Of a DNA stretch of 64,000 nucleotides, positions 49,430 to 60,049 are shown piece by piece. Position 1 is the first letter of the stretch; each line of letters opens with the position of its first letter. The notes under the pieces are model-generated. The model searched no databases and was not told the origin of the DNA. It worked only from the letters and a program-made list of their open reading frames with translations. This stretch comes from Membranipora membranacea (lineage: Eukaryota; Bryozoa; Gymnolaemata; Cheilostomatida; Membraniporidae): contig OU612069.1 of assembly GCA_914767715.1 (NCBI GenBank), positions 4,154,001-4,218,000 on the forward strand, written 5' to 3'. Position numbers and translations under genes: made by a program.

Positions 49430-49539
49430 AGCTGAGGTTAATTGATATGACACTGCGCTGCAGAGGATAGTCAATGATGGCAGGTTCACATTCAAAAGCT
49501 TGAAGTCCCCCTGCTTAGGGAGCCTTATCTGAGCCTAGG
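49430..49539 (-). pseudogene. Candidate exon G, copy 4, one base short in the G-run
   Basis: The frame GLQAFECEPAIIDYPLQRSV is conserved. The G-run is 5 instead of 6, so the part before it (RLGLPKQ in other copies) is out of frame. The unit 1 copy (about 45725-45825) has the same deletion. If the real acceptor is the CAG immediately before the G-run, the exon would not be broken. Confidence 0.38.
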
Positions 49540-50317
49540 CTTTGTGAAATATTAATAGAATGAAAACAGAATTAACACGGAATCACTGGTTGCCAAGAAA
49601 TTCACATGTGAAGGTTTTTCATGCGAAAGTTTACAAGATCACTTTGCAGTGAAAGTAAGCCAACGACTAACTGAGTACTAAATTGTGAGTTCATTACTTA
49701 CCAACTGATACCAAGTGCTACTACAGCTGCTATTCTTACAAATTCAATTCAAATTTAACTCCACTTGATTTTTCTAGGGCATGACTTCATCTTGGCCGAC
49801 AACTGTAATGTAAGTTTTTCTTTTTTGTCAGTTATCGCTTTTGTTGTGACAGCTCATGCCCGCCCAAATAATTGTTCATTGTTTTATTCGTATGATAATA
49901 TTCTAATCAAGTTTTACCTAAAACACGCCTCCAAGACCCAGTGAATTTATAAATTTGTAAGACCCCGTTGGAGGGGAGGGGGGGGGGGCTTAAAGCGCCT
50001 CTGTAAAACCAAAAAAGCTCTATCTCTTTAACCCAAGAGCTAACCTGAGCAACCCTGATTATCAAAAATAAACAACATTTTAAATGATTTAGATATGTTT
50101 ATAATCTTAGCAATCTTAGATGTCGCGCCCATTTCATATTTTTTCATTTCAAGTTTTCATACTTGATAGAAGTCGGCTACATTTTAGTAATTGCTACGTG
50201 ATAATACATCATTGACATTGTACTTCTGAACTTAATATAACTAATTGGTATTGGAAATCTCAGATTATCTTAATCTTTACCAGAAAGTGATGACGTAATG
50301 GAGTCATTTGCCCATAA

Positions 50318-50480
50318 TCAAGTAATTGATGTTCCTAAACTGGTTTGGCAGATCAAGCAACATTTATCAAGCTGGTCTACATTGCCATACAAAGCAGCAC
50401 CAACCTTTCTTGCACTAATTAACAACAGTCCTAGGCTGTGAATATCATCCAAAAACTCTATCGATTTCATGACTGCTTGC
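50318..50480 (-). other. Candidate exon U, copy 6 (open)
   Basis: Minus-strand frame AVMKSIEFLDDIHSLGLLLI then SARKVGAALYGNVDQLDKC-like end and GTSIT-TGA. Position is exactly 3,709 bases from the unit 2 copy. Confidence 0.4.
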
Positions 50481-51380
50481 CTGATTCATACCTGGGGTGT
50501 ATTGCTATGTAGGCGAAATGAGATTTTCAATCCAAGAATATTTCTTGCCAAATTAATTCTTATTATTATAATGACCAAATTATGTGGTTGTTATTATAGG
50601 ATATATAGGATTTTCAAGTGGGAGATGTGGAGTGAAAATCATCACAAATATTTTCCTGAATTAAGATAAAAAAATATGGTTGTGATAAAATTATGGTTAT
50701 TAAAGTACTGTACAACTATCGGTTAGCAACTGTGGCGTTTGCTCATTTAAGCCTGGACGACAAGAATAAGTACTATTTCTAACAGCATGATAAGAGCGTT
50801 TGAATTTGTAAGAACAGAATTCCTAATTTGGCAATACGTGGGTGTAGACTTACAGATACAGATAGTAGTTTGAACTTGATCTCTGCTGCCCATAATTATT
50901 TATTATTATTATGAATTTTTATGATATTCATTGTTAATATGAGCCAATTGTTACATTTTAAATGAAATTATTTTCAGATACATAGACTTTGAGCTAGCCT
51001 GCCAGCGTGTCCGACAATCAACAAAACTAATCAGGTGTTAACGACTGTGAAAATAATTAATTTCCCTTTTTGTTTGCGGTATATACTTTCGAGATATAAA
51101 CTGCTTCACTTACACAAATTAAGAAAGTATAGCCTCATATCTGACTGTGCATTGATACAATGGCAAATCATTGATTTTTTTTAAACACCCACCAGAGGTG
51201 TGCGGCTGATGGGATTCCAAACTGTCACCCCGTGTTAATGTGTCTTTTGCCCATCTGTTGGACACATTTGACGGGACAACCTGTACTGAAAAGGCATAGG
51301 CAGATGGAAAATTTGTTTTAATGGACTGATAGTTTTAGCTGGACGGTTAGACCAAATTGAATGGCCAATTTTTTTTTCAG

Positions 51381-51473
51381 CTGAATGACTTCCTCTCACT
51401 AGTTCTAAATGAAATTGCATTGGCAGCAAAGCGTTTTTGGACTGATCAATCTAACGAGTTACCTGGGAACGAG
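51381..51473 (+). other. Plus-strand 93-nt exon Q, tandem unit 3
   Basis: Strong polypyrimidine-cag acceptor and gtacgt donor. Reads LNDFLSLVLNEIALAAKRFW and TDQSNELPGNE. It differs from units 1 and 2 at about eight residues, with no stop or indel. The following E3 region (51660-51750) has an insertion ('tgatatctttgg') and is frameshifted. Confidence 0.45.
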
Positions 51474-52751
51474 GTACGTGTTGGGTATATCATTAATTGG
51501 CCACATTTTTTTATAGCAACAAAGGGGCAACAAAAATATCCTTCATATCTAGCCCACATTTTGTGAAACTCACTTCTTTTTGCAATCATTGTTTTAAGGT
51601 TCATATATTGCCAATGCAACGTCAATCGAACCAAATCACAATAATATAGAAGCAGTCTTTTAGAAACATGTCTTTGATATCTTTGGTCAATCACTGATTT
51701 TCTCTTGACATACTCATTCGAGAACAAAATACTGCAGCCTGTCTAGCAATCCTGTATAAGGAGGGCAAGTTGTGCTAATGTCGAGATATTTGAATACTAG
51801 ATGCATAAAAATGACACAAAGAGAAGGCACTGTAAATTTTAAAATGTCCAGTTATGTCTTATATCTCTACATGAGAGCTCCAATTCAGTGTCGATCAATG
51901 AAACTTAATAGATGACCAATTTTGAATTGTGTGCATGATAAATATTGCCAATATTGTTAAATTGTTAATCTCGAATCAAAATATAATTGCATATGTATGT
52001 GCTTTCATTTCCCTTGCGCCTAATTGAATAGATGATGCATTAACTAAATTATTTACATTCAAAACCGGAGTTCCCAATTTGAAATTGTCCTCAAAGGAAA
52101 GTTGGTGTAATGGGGCCAGATCAATGTTGTCCTGACCTCTGTTAGCGCCGCTGCAGGGAAGCGCATCTTGCTTACTCGAAGGTACTGCTGTTGCAAGCAT
52201 CTGACTCACATATTTGTTTCAGATATTAATAGGTATTTCTAGTGATGCAAGTTGCGTGATTCAGATGTGAAACTCAATCTATAATTGCCGACTAAAAATA
52301 TAGACTTAATATGTAAATATAAATGCTTAAGTAAACTTTTTTTTAGTGATGCATGTTATGCGATGCGATTCAATTTATCAATCCATAGTGAAATTGCACT
52401 CCATCCATAAAAAATGTGGAATATTCACTAGCCTTAGCTTCTGACTGGTATAATTGTGATGCATTGATACTCGATGCATCAAAGACAAATGTTATGACGG
52501 TCTCCTATTTTGACTTTGAGTTGATTTTCTCTAACTAATTTTCAGGGCATGTTGTCCTCAAACATTCCGACAAGTTTAAATATTTTCGAGTAATTATAGA
52601 TAAAAAATTTGAGTTTTAAATCACATTTCAATGAGATTAAACAAAACCTAACCCAGTCATAGCAAACTTTAAGAGAAATCACCATACTCAGAGGGAACAA
52701 AGTAATTGTACAAAAAGTCTGATATACTACAGTTGCAAGCATCTGACTCAC

Positions 52752-52892
52752 CTGTCTGGAAGGCCAGTTAATCCACAGTAACTCGCATCTATACTCTTCA
52801 ATGATGGAATTTCCCCCAATCCTGCAGGTAATGTCTGTAGGCCTTCATTGCGACCAACATCTAACGACTCCAGTCCTGGCAGTGTGCAGATG
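52752..52892 (-). CDS. Leucine-rich repeat exon, copy 5
   Basis: 141 nt with acceptor 'atccaccacag' and donor gtgagt. Reads LPGLESLDVGRNEGLQTLPA, GLGEIPSLKSIDASYCGLTG, LPD. Intact, and closer to copies at 14.6 and 37.1 kb than to units 1 and 2. Confidence 0.72.
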
Positions 52893-53044
52893 CTGTGGTG
52901 GATAAATAACAGAATGTTAAAATACCATGCAATACTGCTTATCACTTGATGGAGCAAACACAATTGAGCAACGCATTCTATTAATAGGAGAGAGTTTCAG
53001 ATTGATCAATTACCCATGTAAGTTGTAACTATCAGATATAGATA

Positions 53045-53500
53045 AATGTATGAATTTCAAATCCCATTTCAAATGATTAAATGAAACCTAACCTAACCAT
53101 AGCAAACTTTGAGAGAAAAAGTAAGTTTCCGAATGAATTCTAGCTGCAGTCGTGTACACAAGGTAAATAAAACCAAGGATTGAATATAACCTTATTGCTC
53201 TAATTAATATATCTAAAAGAGTCCTAACAGTCGAGAGCAGATGTTTAAACATCATAAATCTAAATTGACTTAAACTAAGACAAGGCAAAAGCATATCAAT
53301 TTCATCATCAAGCGGTACCATTATTTATACCTTTTAACCATTTTCAAACTGACTTGAATTGGTCTCACTAGTGAACTTTGGTGCCAAATTATTTGATGAC
53401 TTGCCTCTGACCATTAAGTTGTGCCCTGAGCTCAAATTATTCAAGTTAGACATAAAAATCCACCTTTTTGTGCAGAATTATTAAACTTTTCTACATCATA
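53045..53500 (+). mobile_element. Ancient LINE relic, second long copy
   Basis: Parallels 6930-7400: 'gtgtacac', 'attgaatataaccttattgctc', 'cgagagcagatgtttaaac', 'aagcggtaccattattt'. Reading frames broken. With the V segment (53500-54010) it forms the junction between unit 3 and block I copy 6, as 6865-8150 does upstream. Confidence 0.6.
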
Positions 53501-53758
53501 ATACTTGTATTTTTATTCTTCTTTTTCTAAAAATTTCAACTGTAATCTCTTTATTTTTTTACGTTATGGTTTTCCTAGTAGTTCAAACACACTTTCATTA
53601 TTTATTCTTTTAAAAGAAATCCTTGGTACCCAGGTTATGGACCATATTCCCTTGACCTATTAATACTACCAGAATGAATATGCAATATATATAAGTGATT
53701 ATGTGAGCATTGTTTTAATTAAGGTTGTATCCCTGTTGATTAATATTACTTTTCACAG

Positions 53759-53845
53759 GTTTCAAGATTAAATATCACAAAGCTAGAAGATATCCATAGA
53801 TTGGTTCTCCCAAATGCCAATAATACTGATATACCTATGGCATAA
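53759..53845 (+). other. Candidate exon V1, copy 2
   Basis: After a clean 'acttttcacag' acceptor the frame reads VSRLNITKLEDIHRLVLPNA, NNTDIPMA and TAA; 'aaagtaatt' could serve as donor just beyond. Same length as 7640-7726. Likely the better preserved copy. Confidence 0.42.
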
Positions 53846-53862
53846 AGTAATTAAATTAAAAA

Positions 53863-54138
53863 TGGCAATCAGTTGCCACAACTCTGGAAATTGGTATTGC
53901 ATATCTTTTTCAGCATATCAACAACACTCTGAATCATCAAAATCAAAAATATAGTCTGCTGTGGCTGGCCGGTGGCTTTATTTTTGTGTGCCCAATACTG
54001 TTTGCTGACAAAACACTAGAGTCTAGAAGTTTTGAATTATTACAACTTAACGCAGTGGAATTGCTGTGTGTGCCCCTGTGCGATTTAAGATGGTTGAGAT
54101 ACAATGCTTGGATGGAGCTTGAATTTGCTACTCTGTGA
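53863..54138 (+). other. Conserved 91-codon open frame V2, copy 2
   Basis: Same length and TGA as 7744-8019. Contains YSLLWLAGGFIFVCPILFAD, then TLESRSFELLQLNAVELLCV and RWLRYNAWMELEFATL. The proline inside the hydrophobic run and the W-E change are differences from copy 1. 'ggcaatcag' at 53871 is a possible acceptor. Confidence 0.45.
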
Positions 54139-56020
54139 CAGGGATTTGCGAGATCTGGTTTCTATTATCAGTGCTAATAGTGATGATGTGTAAATTTGCT
54201 TTAAGGTATGATATGGGCAAGATACTGAAACCTGGTGGCCTGAAGTTAGGAGAGGCAAGCTCATAAGACTTGACAAGTTATCTTATAGGTATTGAAATGA
54301 TTAAGAGTGTACTGTGATCACATTCACCCCCTTCATGTGTACTAAAATGACTTAGGTAAAATAATGAATAAATCTGCCAGTCCCTGTTTTAGAATCCCAA
54401 TATTTCTTTGTCATGTGGAGGGTTCTAAAATTACTGGTTCTTCTATCATACCTAGGTACTTTATATATTCCGCTTTCACAGTTAAATATGGGTTCCATTT
54501 TAATATTAGGAACAATAATCTAAGTCGGCATTCAATACTCATAGTCTGATATTATAAGTGATGTCATGTTAGAAGACAAGACTACAGGTTCACATCAAAT
54601 CTTCATTGTGATATGAATATTGTATCATTGCATTGTGCTGATTGTGAGGCCTCTATAGAATTCAATACTTTTCGTTGTTTCAAATTTTGGTAAACAAAAG
54701 AATCCTTTATATGCTGTGCCTGATTCTATTCAATAGAGGATAAATATAGCATGTCAGCTTGCATCCAAAGTTTATATGAGAAAACTGAGAATAAATTTAT
54801 AGAAATGCTGCATTAAATGAATGGAAAACACGATAGAGTGACCCTAAATGAATCTTCTTTTGGCAACGTCACAACGGGGTCACACAAAAATGTGGACGGT
54901 TTTAACATTTGTAGAAGTGCATTTTAATTGAGTCATCTGGTTAATAAAAGATAATATTTTGCCAACATTTCATCACGTTGTATGAAATTCATGATTTTTT
55001 GCATTCATTTCGTGGATTAAATAGTAATTACACCGCTAAGCCTGGACAGTAACTTTCAATCATTTTGTGATGGTTTCTGCATCAAATTAAAAAAAATGTA
55101 GGGGGAGATGAAGAGGAAACCATATAAGTCACTTAGAAGCAGAAATAACACCAAGTTGATAAAAGGTGCTGCTGTTTGTAAAGCAATTTTGAAACTCCAA
55201 ATCCGATCAAAATTGATTGAGTTATGTTGACAGTAAACCAATGATAATATCATTGCTTACTACACCTTCCAATGGCGTTGTGTTGCCCACAATTGAGTGC
55301 CTCATTTCAGCTATATGTAGTGTCCTGTCTAGGTTTCTATGGGTGCAATTGATTATGTTACAAAAATTAATAGAAATTTGTTATCATATTTCAATTAAGG
55401 TGCAATAATCTAGTATGTACCCTAAAATATACAGCCTATATCTTGCTCATGAAATTGGTCACAGCTTTAGAGTGTCACAATACACAAATTAGTAATATTT
55501 ACTTCTAAACTTATAACTACTGATAACTTATAATCGTTTAGTTGAGGGACGAAAAATCATGCTGCTAGATATTTTGTCATCATTCGCACATACAAATCTT
55601 CTGCAAATAAGTATAGCTATACTCTTAATATTTACAAGGAGGGGAGGATCTAATGAAGTCATTTGCCTAACAATCAAGCAGGCCTAATGAGATTTTCAAT
55701 CTTGGAATATTTTTCCATAAAGTAATTGTTATTATTATAATTACCTAACTATGGATTTAATTGCTTCTTTTTATAAGAATAATACGGAATCTTCAAGTGG
55801 TAGATGTGGGATGGAAGTCAACAAAAGTATTTTGATATAGAAAAACATATTATTGTGATATGGTTAGTAGGGCTTTCGGTTAGAAGATGTGTCTTTGCCC
55901 ATTTAAGGCTGCATTACCAGACTAAAATCCATTTTTTACAGCACAATAGGTGTGAACTTGATTAGTGCTGCCAAAAAAAATGAATTTACTATGATGTTCA
56001 AGAGCCTGTCTGCAAACATG
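54010..56020. repeat. Block I segmental duplication, copy 6
   Basis: Joins from V and runs colinear to the M stretch at about 56000, with J copy 4 inside. The L stretch lacks the U exon. N to P are missing from this position. Confidence 0.85.
55222..55310 (-). pseudogene. Candidate exon J, copy 4, 3'-truncated
   Basis: Open on the minus strand from the tatag acceptor through RHSIVGNTTPLEGVVSNDII and GLLST. A deletion fuses it to flanking sequence, so a TAA follows ST directly and the donor is missing. Substitutions relative to copy 2 (S/P, D/G, A/T) keep the frame. Confidence 0.35.
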
Positions 56021-57390
56021 TCTGACAAACAACAAAACCGATAAGGTGGAAACAACAGTAATTATTTTGTCTTTTTGTCCTGTAACGGTAATTATTTTCT
56101 CCTTTTTGTTTTTGTAAATACTTTTGAGAGAGAAACTGCTTTAGTTCGTATCATTAAGAAAGTTTAGCGGCACATCTGGCAGTTCAATGACTCAATGAAA
56201 AAGAAGCTGTGTTGATACCTTTAGTCGGCGTTGATTTTTATTTTTAAGCACTCACCACCAGGTAAGTGGCTGACAGGATACCCGACCGTTAGCCTGTGTC
56301 CATGCGGACACAGTTGGGGGACAACCTGTACTGGACCGTATAGACGGAAAGGCAACTTGTTTTATTGGACAGACCAATTTTGCTGAATAGGCATGGGCGG
56401 ATAGTCAAAACGGAATGCCCAACTGCTTCAGCTTGATCTGAAACCTTTACCGACTTGCCCCCAGTGAAATTACATTATTGCTAGCAAGGTGCTTAGTTGA
56501 CATTATGCTGAGAACAGCTTAAATTAAGAGATTGCATGTGCCAGTTAAAAGTCTTCATCAACAAGAAGAGATGTTAGGGCCCGTGTAAAATTTACACAAA
56601 TTTGGAGCAGTCCAGTGCTATAAATAGCAAGATTGCTCTTGTATGATGACTGTAATGACTGAATACTTTAAAACACCACCTGTATTACTGACCCTTATTT
56701 GAGCAGAACAGAATAGACCTAGATGAGCATGCATGCAATGACTGGTTCATGTTCTAGCTTGAATTTAAAAAACCTAACATAGCAAGCAAGCATTTTCCCA
56801 TTTACTACACGGCACTTAGACGTACGTCTTGTGTTACACTTGTTTAGACAAAGAGGGGAATAAGTGACAATAACAGCAGGCACTCCCATTATTATGTCAT
56901 AAGACTGATCAGTGTGAACATCCCTCAATCTCTAGACCACATTTGGTGATGCTCGCTTCCTGTTGCCATCATTTACCTAAGCCATGGATCTTGCCAATGC
57001 GACGCCCATCGAATTAAGTCACAATATATTGGAACAGCCTTGGAGAAACCAGTCTGCTCAAACAACTGTTTTCTCTTGACATACTCATTCGAGAACAAAC
57101 TACTGCAGCCTTTTGAGCATTCCTGTTTAAGGAGAGCGAGGTGTGAAACTGCATAAAAATGACATAAAGAGGAAGCAATCGTACTTGGAAAACAGCCAGT
57201 CTTGTCTTTTCTCTTTACATGAGAGCTCCAATTCAGAATCGATCAATCAAACTTAATGTAGATGATCAATTGAAATGTGTGCATGATAAATATTTGTAGA
57301 GTTTCCAAAAAATTATATATACACAAAAGGAAGTTATTAAATATTAAATCAAAATCAGAGTTCCCAATTTTAGGTTTTTTTTCAAAAGAC
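56020..57390. repeat. Strongly diverged Q segment
   Basis: Retains 'ggacaacctgtactgg', 'aacctttaccgacttgcccc', 'gacctagatgagcatgcatgcaatg' and 'catactcattcgagaacaaactactgcagcc', but neither plus-strand exon can be read. Its start matches 34840-34920. Probably the oldest Q copy in the window. Confidence 0.65.
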
Positions 57391-57649
57391 AGTTAATCAT
57401 ATTTATCCCTGTTGTCAGGGAACACCATGGCCACTGGGATTTAATAAAAAATTGAAAAGCAATAAATCTAATACAGCATAGGTGCTCAATTAGTCTGTGT
57501 CCCAATCTCTTACAACTCAGATATTTCTGTCCAGTGACCACCAATGCATTATAAGTAACACCAAACAATACTTAACAACTATGTCAAGGTCTGTAGGCTA
57601 TTATGATACAATACAATTCATTTAATATATGTGGTATCCAGTCATTACG

Positions 57650-57675
57650 AAGTGCAGCGAAGTGCAGCGAAGTGA
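57650..57675. repeat. Tandem decamer in P stretch
   Basis: 'gaagtgcagc' twice plus a partial third. Other P copies have 'gaagtgcagtgaagtg' once. Confidence 0.8.
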
Positions 57676-58039
57676 AAAAGTTATGTTTGTCATCTAACAT
57701 GTCAGCTCTTTGTTGTTTGATCTCAACCAAAGTTTGTATGCAGTACATGCTTGGCACTGAGAACTTTACTCTGAATAATATAAGAAAATATGGCTGTGTA
57801 TACAGAAACTTACTGTATTAGCCAAATGATTACTGAAAATAAGCGAAGGTTCTCAAAAATTATTGATCCTACTAATCTGTGCCTTTCCCTTGTACAGAGA
57901 CAGCTAGATATTGATAGTTGTATCATCAAAGAATGCAGCAGTGTTTCCGTTGGAGGGGAGGGGAGCGGGGGGCCTGACAGCGCCTCTGTCAAACCAAAAA
58001 AGCTTTATCTCTTTAATCCAAGAGTTCATTTGGTGTTCC

Positions 58040-58125
58040 ACTGCGCTGCACAGGATAGTCAATGAAGACAGGATCACATCTGAAAGCTAAAACTCCATCC
58101 TGATTAGCAAGCCCTAACCTGAACA
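58040..58125 (-). other. Candidate exon T (IIDYPVQRS family), copy at 58 kb
   Basis: Minus strand after 'gtgataatcag': LFRLGLANQDGVLAFRCDPV then FIDYPVQRSGTPNELLD and TAA. Open. Related to 11562-11636 and to the G exons. Confidence 0.4.
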
Positions 58126-58416
58126 ACCCTGATTATCACAATAAACAACATTTTAAATGAGTTAGATTTAGATATTTTCATAATCTTAGCAATCTTAGAA
58201 GCTGTGCCCATTTCATATTTTCTTAAGGATGTCAAATAACTCTATTTAAGTAAAAAAAAATTTCGTACTTGTTAGTACATTTTAGTAATTACTACTAGAT
58301 AATACACCCTAGGCATCGTAATTTTGTACTTAATATAACTAATTGGTATTGGAAATCTCAGATTATCTTAATTTTTACCAGAAAGTGATGACGTAACAGA
58401 GTCATTTGCCCAATAA

Positions 58417-58579
58417 TCAAGTTATTGATGTTCCTAAACTGGTTTGGCAGATCAAGCAACATTTATCAAGCTGGTCTACATTGCCATACAGAGCAGCGCC
58501 AACCTTTCTTGCACTAATTGACAACAGTCCAAGGCTGTGAATATCATCCTAGAACTCTGTTGATTTGATGACTGCTGGC
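58417..58579 (-). pseudogene. Candidate exon U, copy 7, with stop
   Basis: Same boundaries as the other U exons. 'GAG TTC TAG GAT GAT' replaces 'GAG TTT TTG GAT GAT', giving a TAG just before DDIHSLG. Confidence 0.4.
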
Positions 58580-59388
58580 CTGATTCATACCTGGGGTGTA
58601 CTGCTATGTAGGCGAATTGAGATTTTCAATCCAAGAATAATTCTTGCCAAAGTAATTGTTATTATTATAATTACGAAATTATAGATTCACTTGGTTGTTT
58701 TATAAATACAGGATTTTCAAGTGGGAGATATGGAGTTAAAGTTATCACAAATATTTTCCTGAATTAATATCACAAAACATATTATTGTGATAAAATTATG
58801 GTTATTAATGTACTGTACAACTATCGGTTTGAAACTGTGTCGTTTGATTATTTAAGCCTGCATGACAAGAATAAGTACCACTTTTAACAGCATGATAAGA
58901 GCGTTTGAATTTGTAAGAACAGGATTCCTAATTTGGCAATACGTGGGCGTAGACTTGTGATACAGATAGTAGTTTGAACTTGATCTGTGCTGCCCAGTAT
59001 TGCTTATTATTATTATGATTTACTATGATATTGATTGTTTATTTGAGCCAATTGTTACATATTAAATGAAATTATTTTCAGTTGCATAGACTATGAGCCA
59101 GCCTGCCAGCGCGTCAGACAATGAACAAAACTAATTGAGGAAGTATAGCCTCATATCTGATTGTGCATTGATACAATTGTAAATCGTTGATTTTAATTTT
59201 TAAACACCCACCCGAGGTGTGTGGCTGATGGGATTCGAAACGTTCCAGTTCCACGTTGACCATCTGTTGGACAAATTTAACGGGACAACCTGTACTAAAA
59301 AGGCATAAGCAGATGGAAAATTTGTTTTAATGGACATACAGTTTTAGCTGAATGGACAAACCAAATTGAATGGCGAATCTTTTTTCAG

Positions 59389-59994
59389 CTCAATGACCTC
59401 CTCCCACTTGCCCTAAATGAAATTACATTGGTGTCAGAGCATTTTTGGACTGATCAATCCAACAAGCCACCTGGGAAAGAGGTATGTGTTGGGTATACCA
59501 TGAATTGGCTACATTGTTTTTATAGAAACAGAGGGGCAACAAAAAATTACATAGTATACAACATGTATTATTGAACCTCATCGGGACAGACCTAAATAGA
59601 CCAAGATGAACATGCATGCTATGGCTGGTTCATGCCACGAAGTTAAAATTAAAAAACCGCTCAATTTATCCTTATATTAACTGATATGGCACTTGTATGC
59701 ACTTCTTGTGACACGCCTATTAAGACAATAATAGGGGAATGAGTGGCAAAACAGCAGACTGATCAGTTTAATTTTTCCTCCCTCTCGAGCCCACATTTTG
59801 TGAAACTCACTTCATTTTGCAATCATTGATATTGCCAATGCAACGTCAATCAAACCAAGTCACAATTTATTGAAGCAGTCTTTCAGAAACCAGTCTTTTA
59901 CTTGGTCAAACACCTATTTTCTCTTAACATACTCATTCGAGGACAATCTACTGCAGCCTGTCTAGCAATCCTGTATAAGGAGAGCAAGTTGTGA
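59389..59994 (+). other. Plus-strand exon pair (Q + E3), copy in block II-8
   Basis: Exon 59389-59481 has cag acceptor and gtatgt donor and reads LNDLLPLALNEITLVSEHFW, TDQSNKPPGKE. Exon 59887-59994 follows 'gtctttcag' and reads YLVKHLFSLNILIRGQSTAA, CLAILYKESKL and TGA. Both open, in compatible phase. This and the 47.6 kb pair are the only two with all splice sites and frames good. Confidence 0.48.
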
Positions 59995-60049
59995 TACTGT
60001 TGAGATATTTGAATACTAGATGTATAAAAATTACAAAAAGAGAAGGTAC

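Larger units (their letters stand above)
45831..49539. repeat. 3.7-kb tandem repeat, unit 2 (block II-6)
   Basis: Bounded by the fusion 'gagcctagg|ctttgtgaaat' that joins the G-exon flank to the T start. Landmarks in unit 3 lie 3,709 bases further on (T-segment G-run, U exon, LRR-side donor). Sequence identity to unit 3 is very high by eye over the T-U-L part. The T exon is cleanly deleted ('cccaagag|ctaacctgagc'). Confidence 0.92.
49540..53045. repeat. 3.7-kb tandem repeat, unit 3 (block II-7)
   Basis: Starts like unit 2 and is 3,709 bases downstream of it. From L onwards it becomes more like the diverged copies (at 12.3 and 58.7 kb), so it looks recombinant. About 250 bases after the Q exon are deleted (51530-51545), removing the mini-exon region. 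It ends at about 53045 in the old LINE relic, and the G exon is missing. Confidence 0.88.

Noticed and set aside
51976-52209. Minus-strand ORF in segment W
   Set aside because: Only the 51.9 kb copy is open; copies at 13800, 36400, 44600 and 48300 carry stops. It may be a degenerate duplicate of the LRR donor region.
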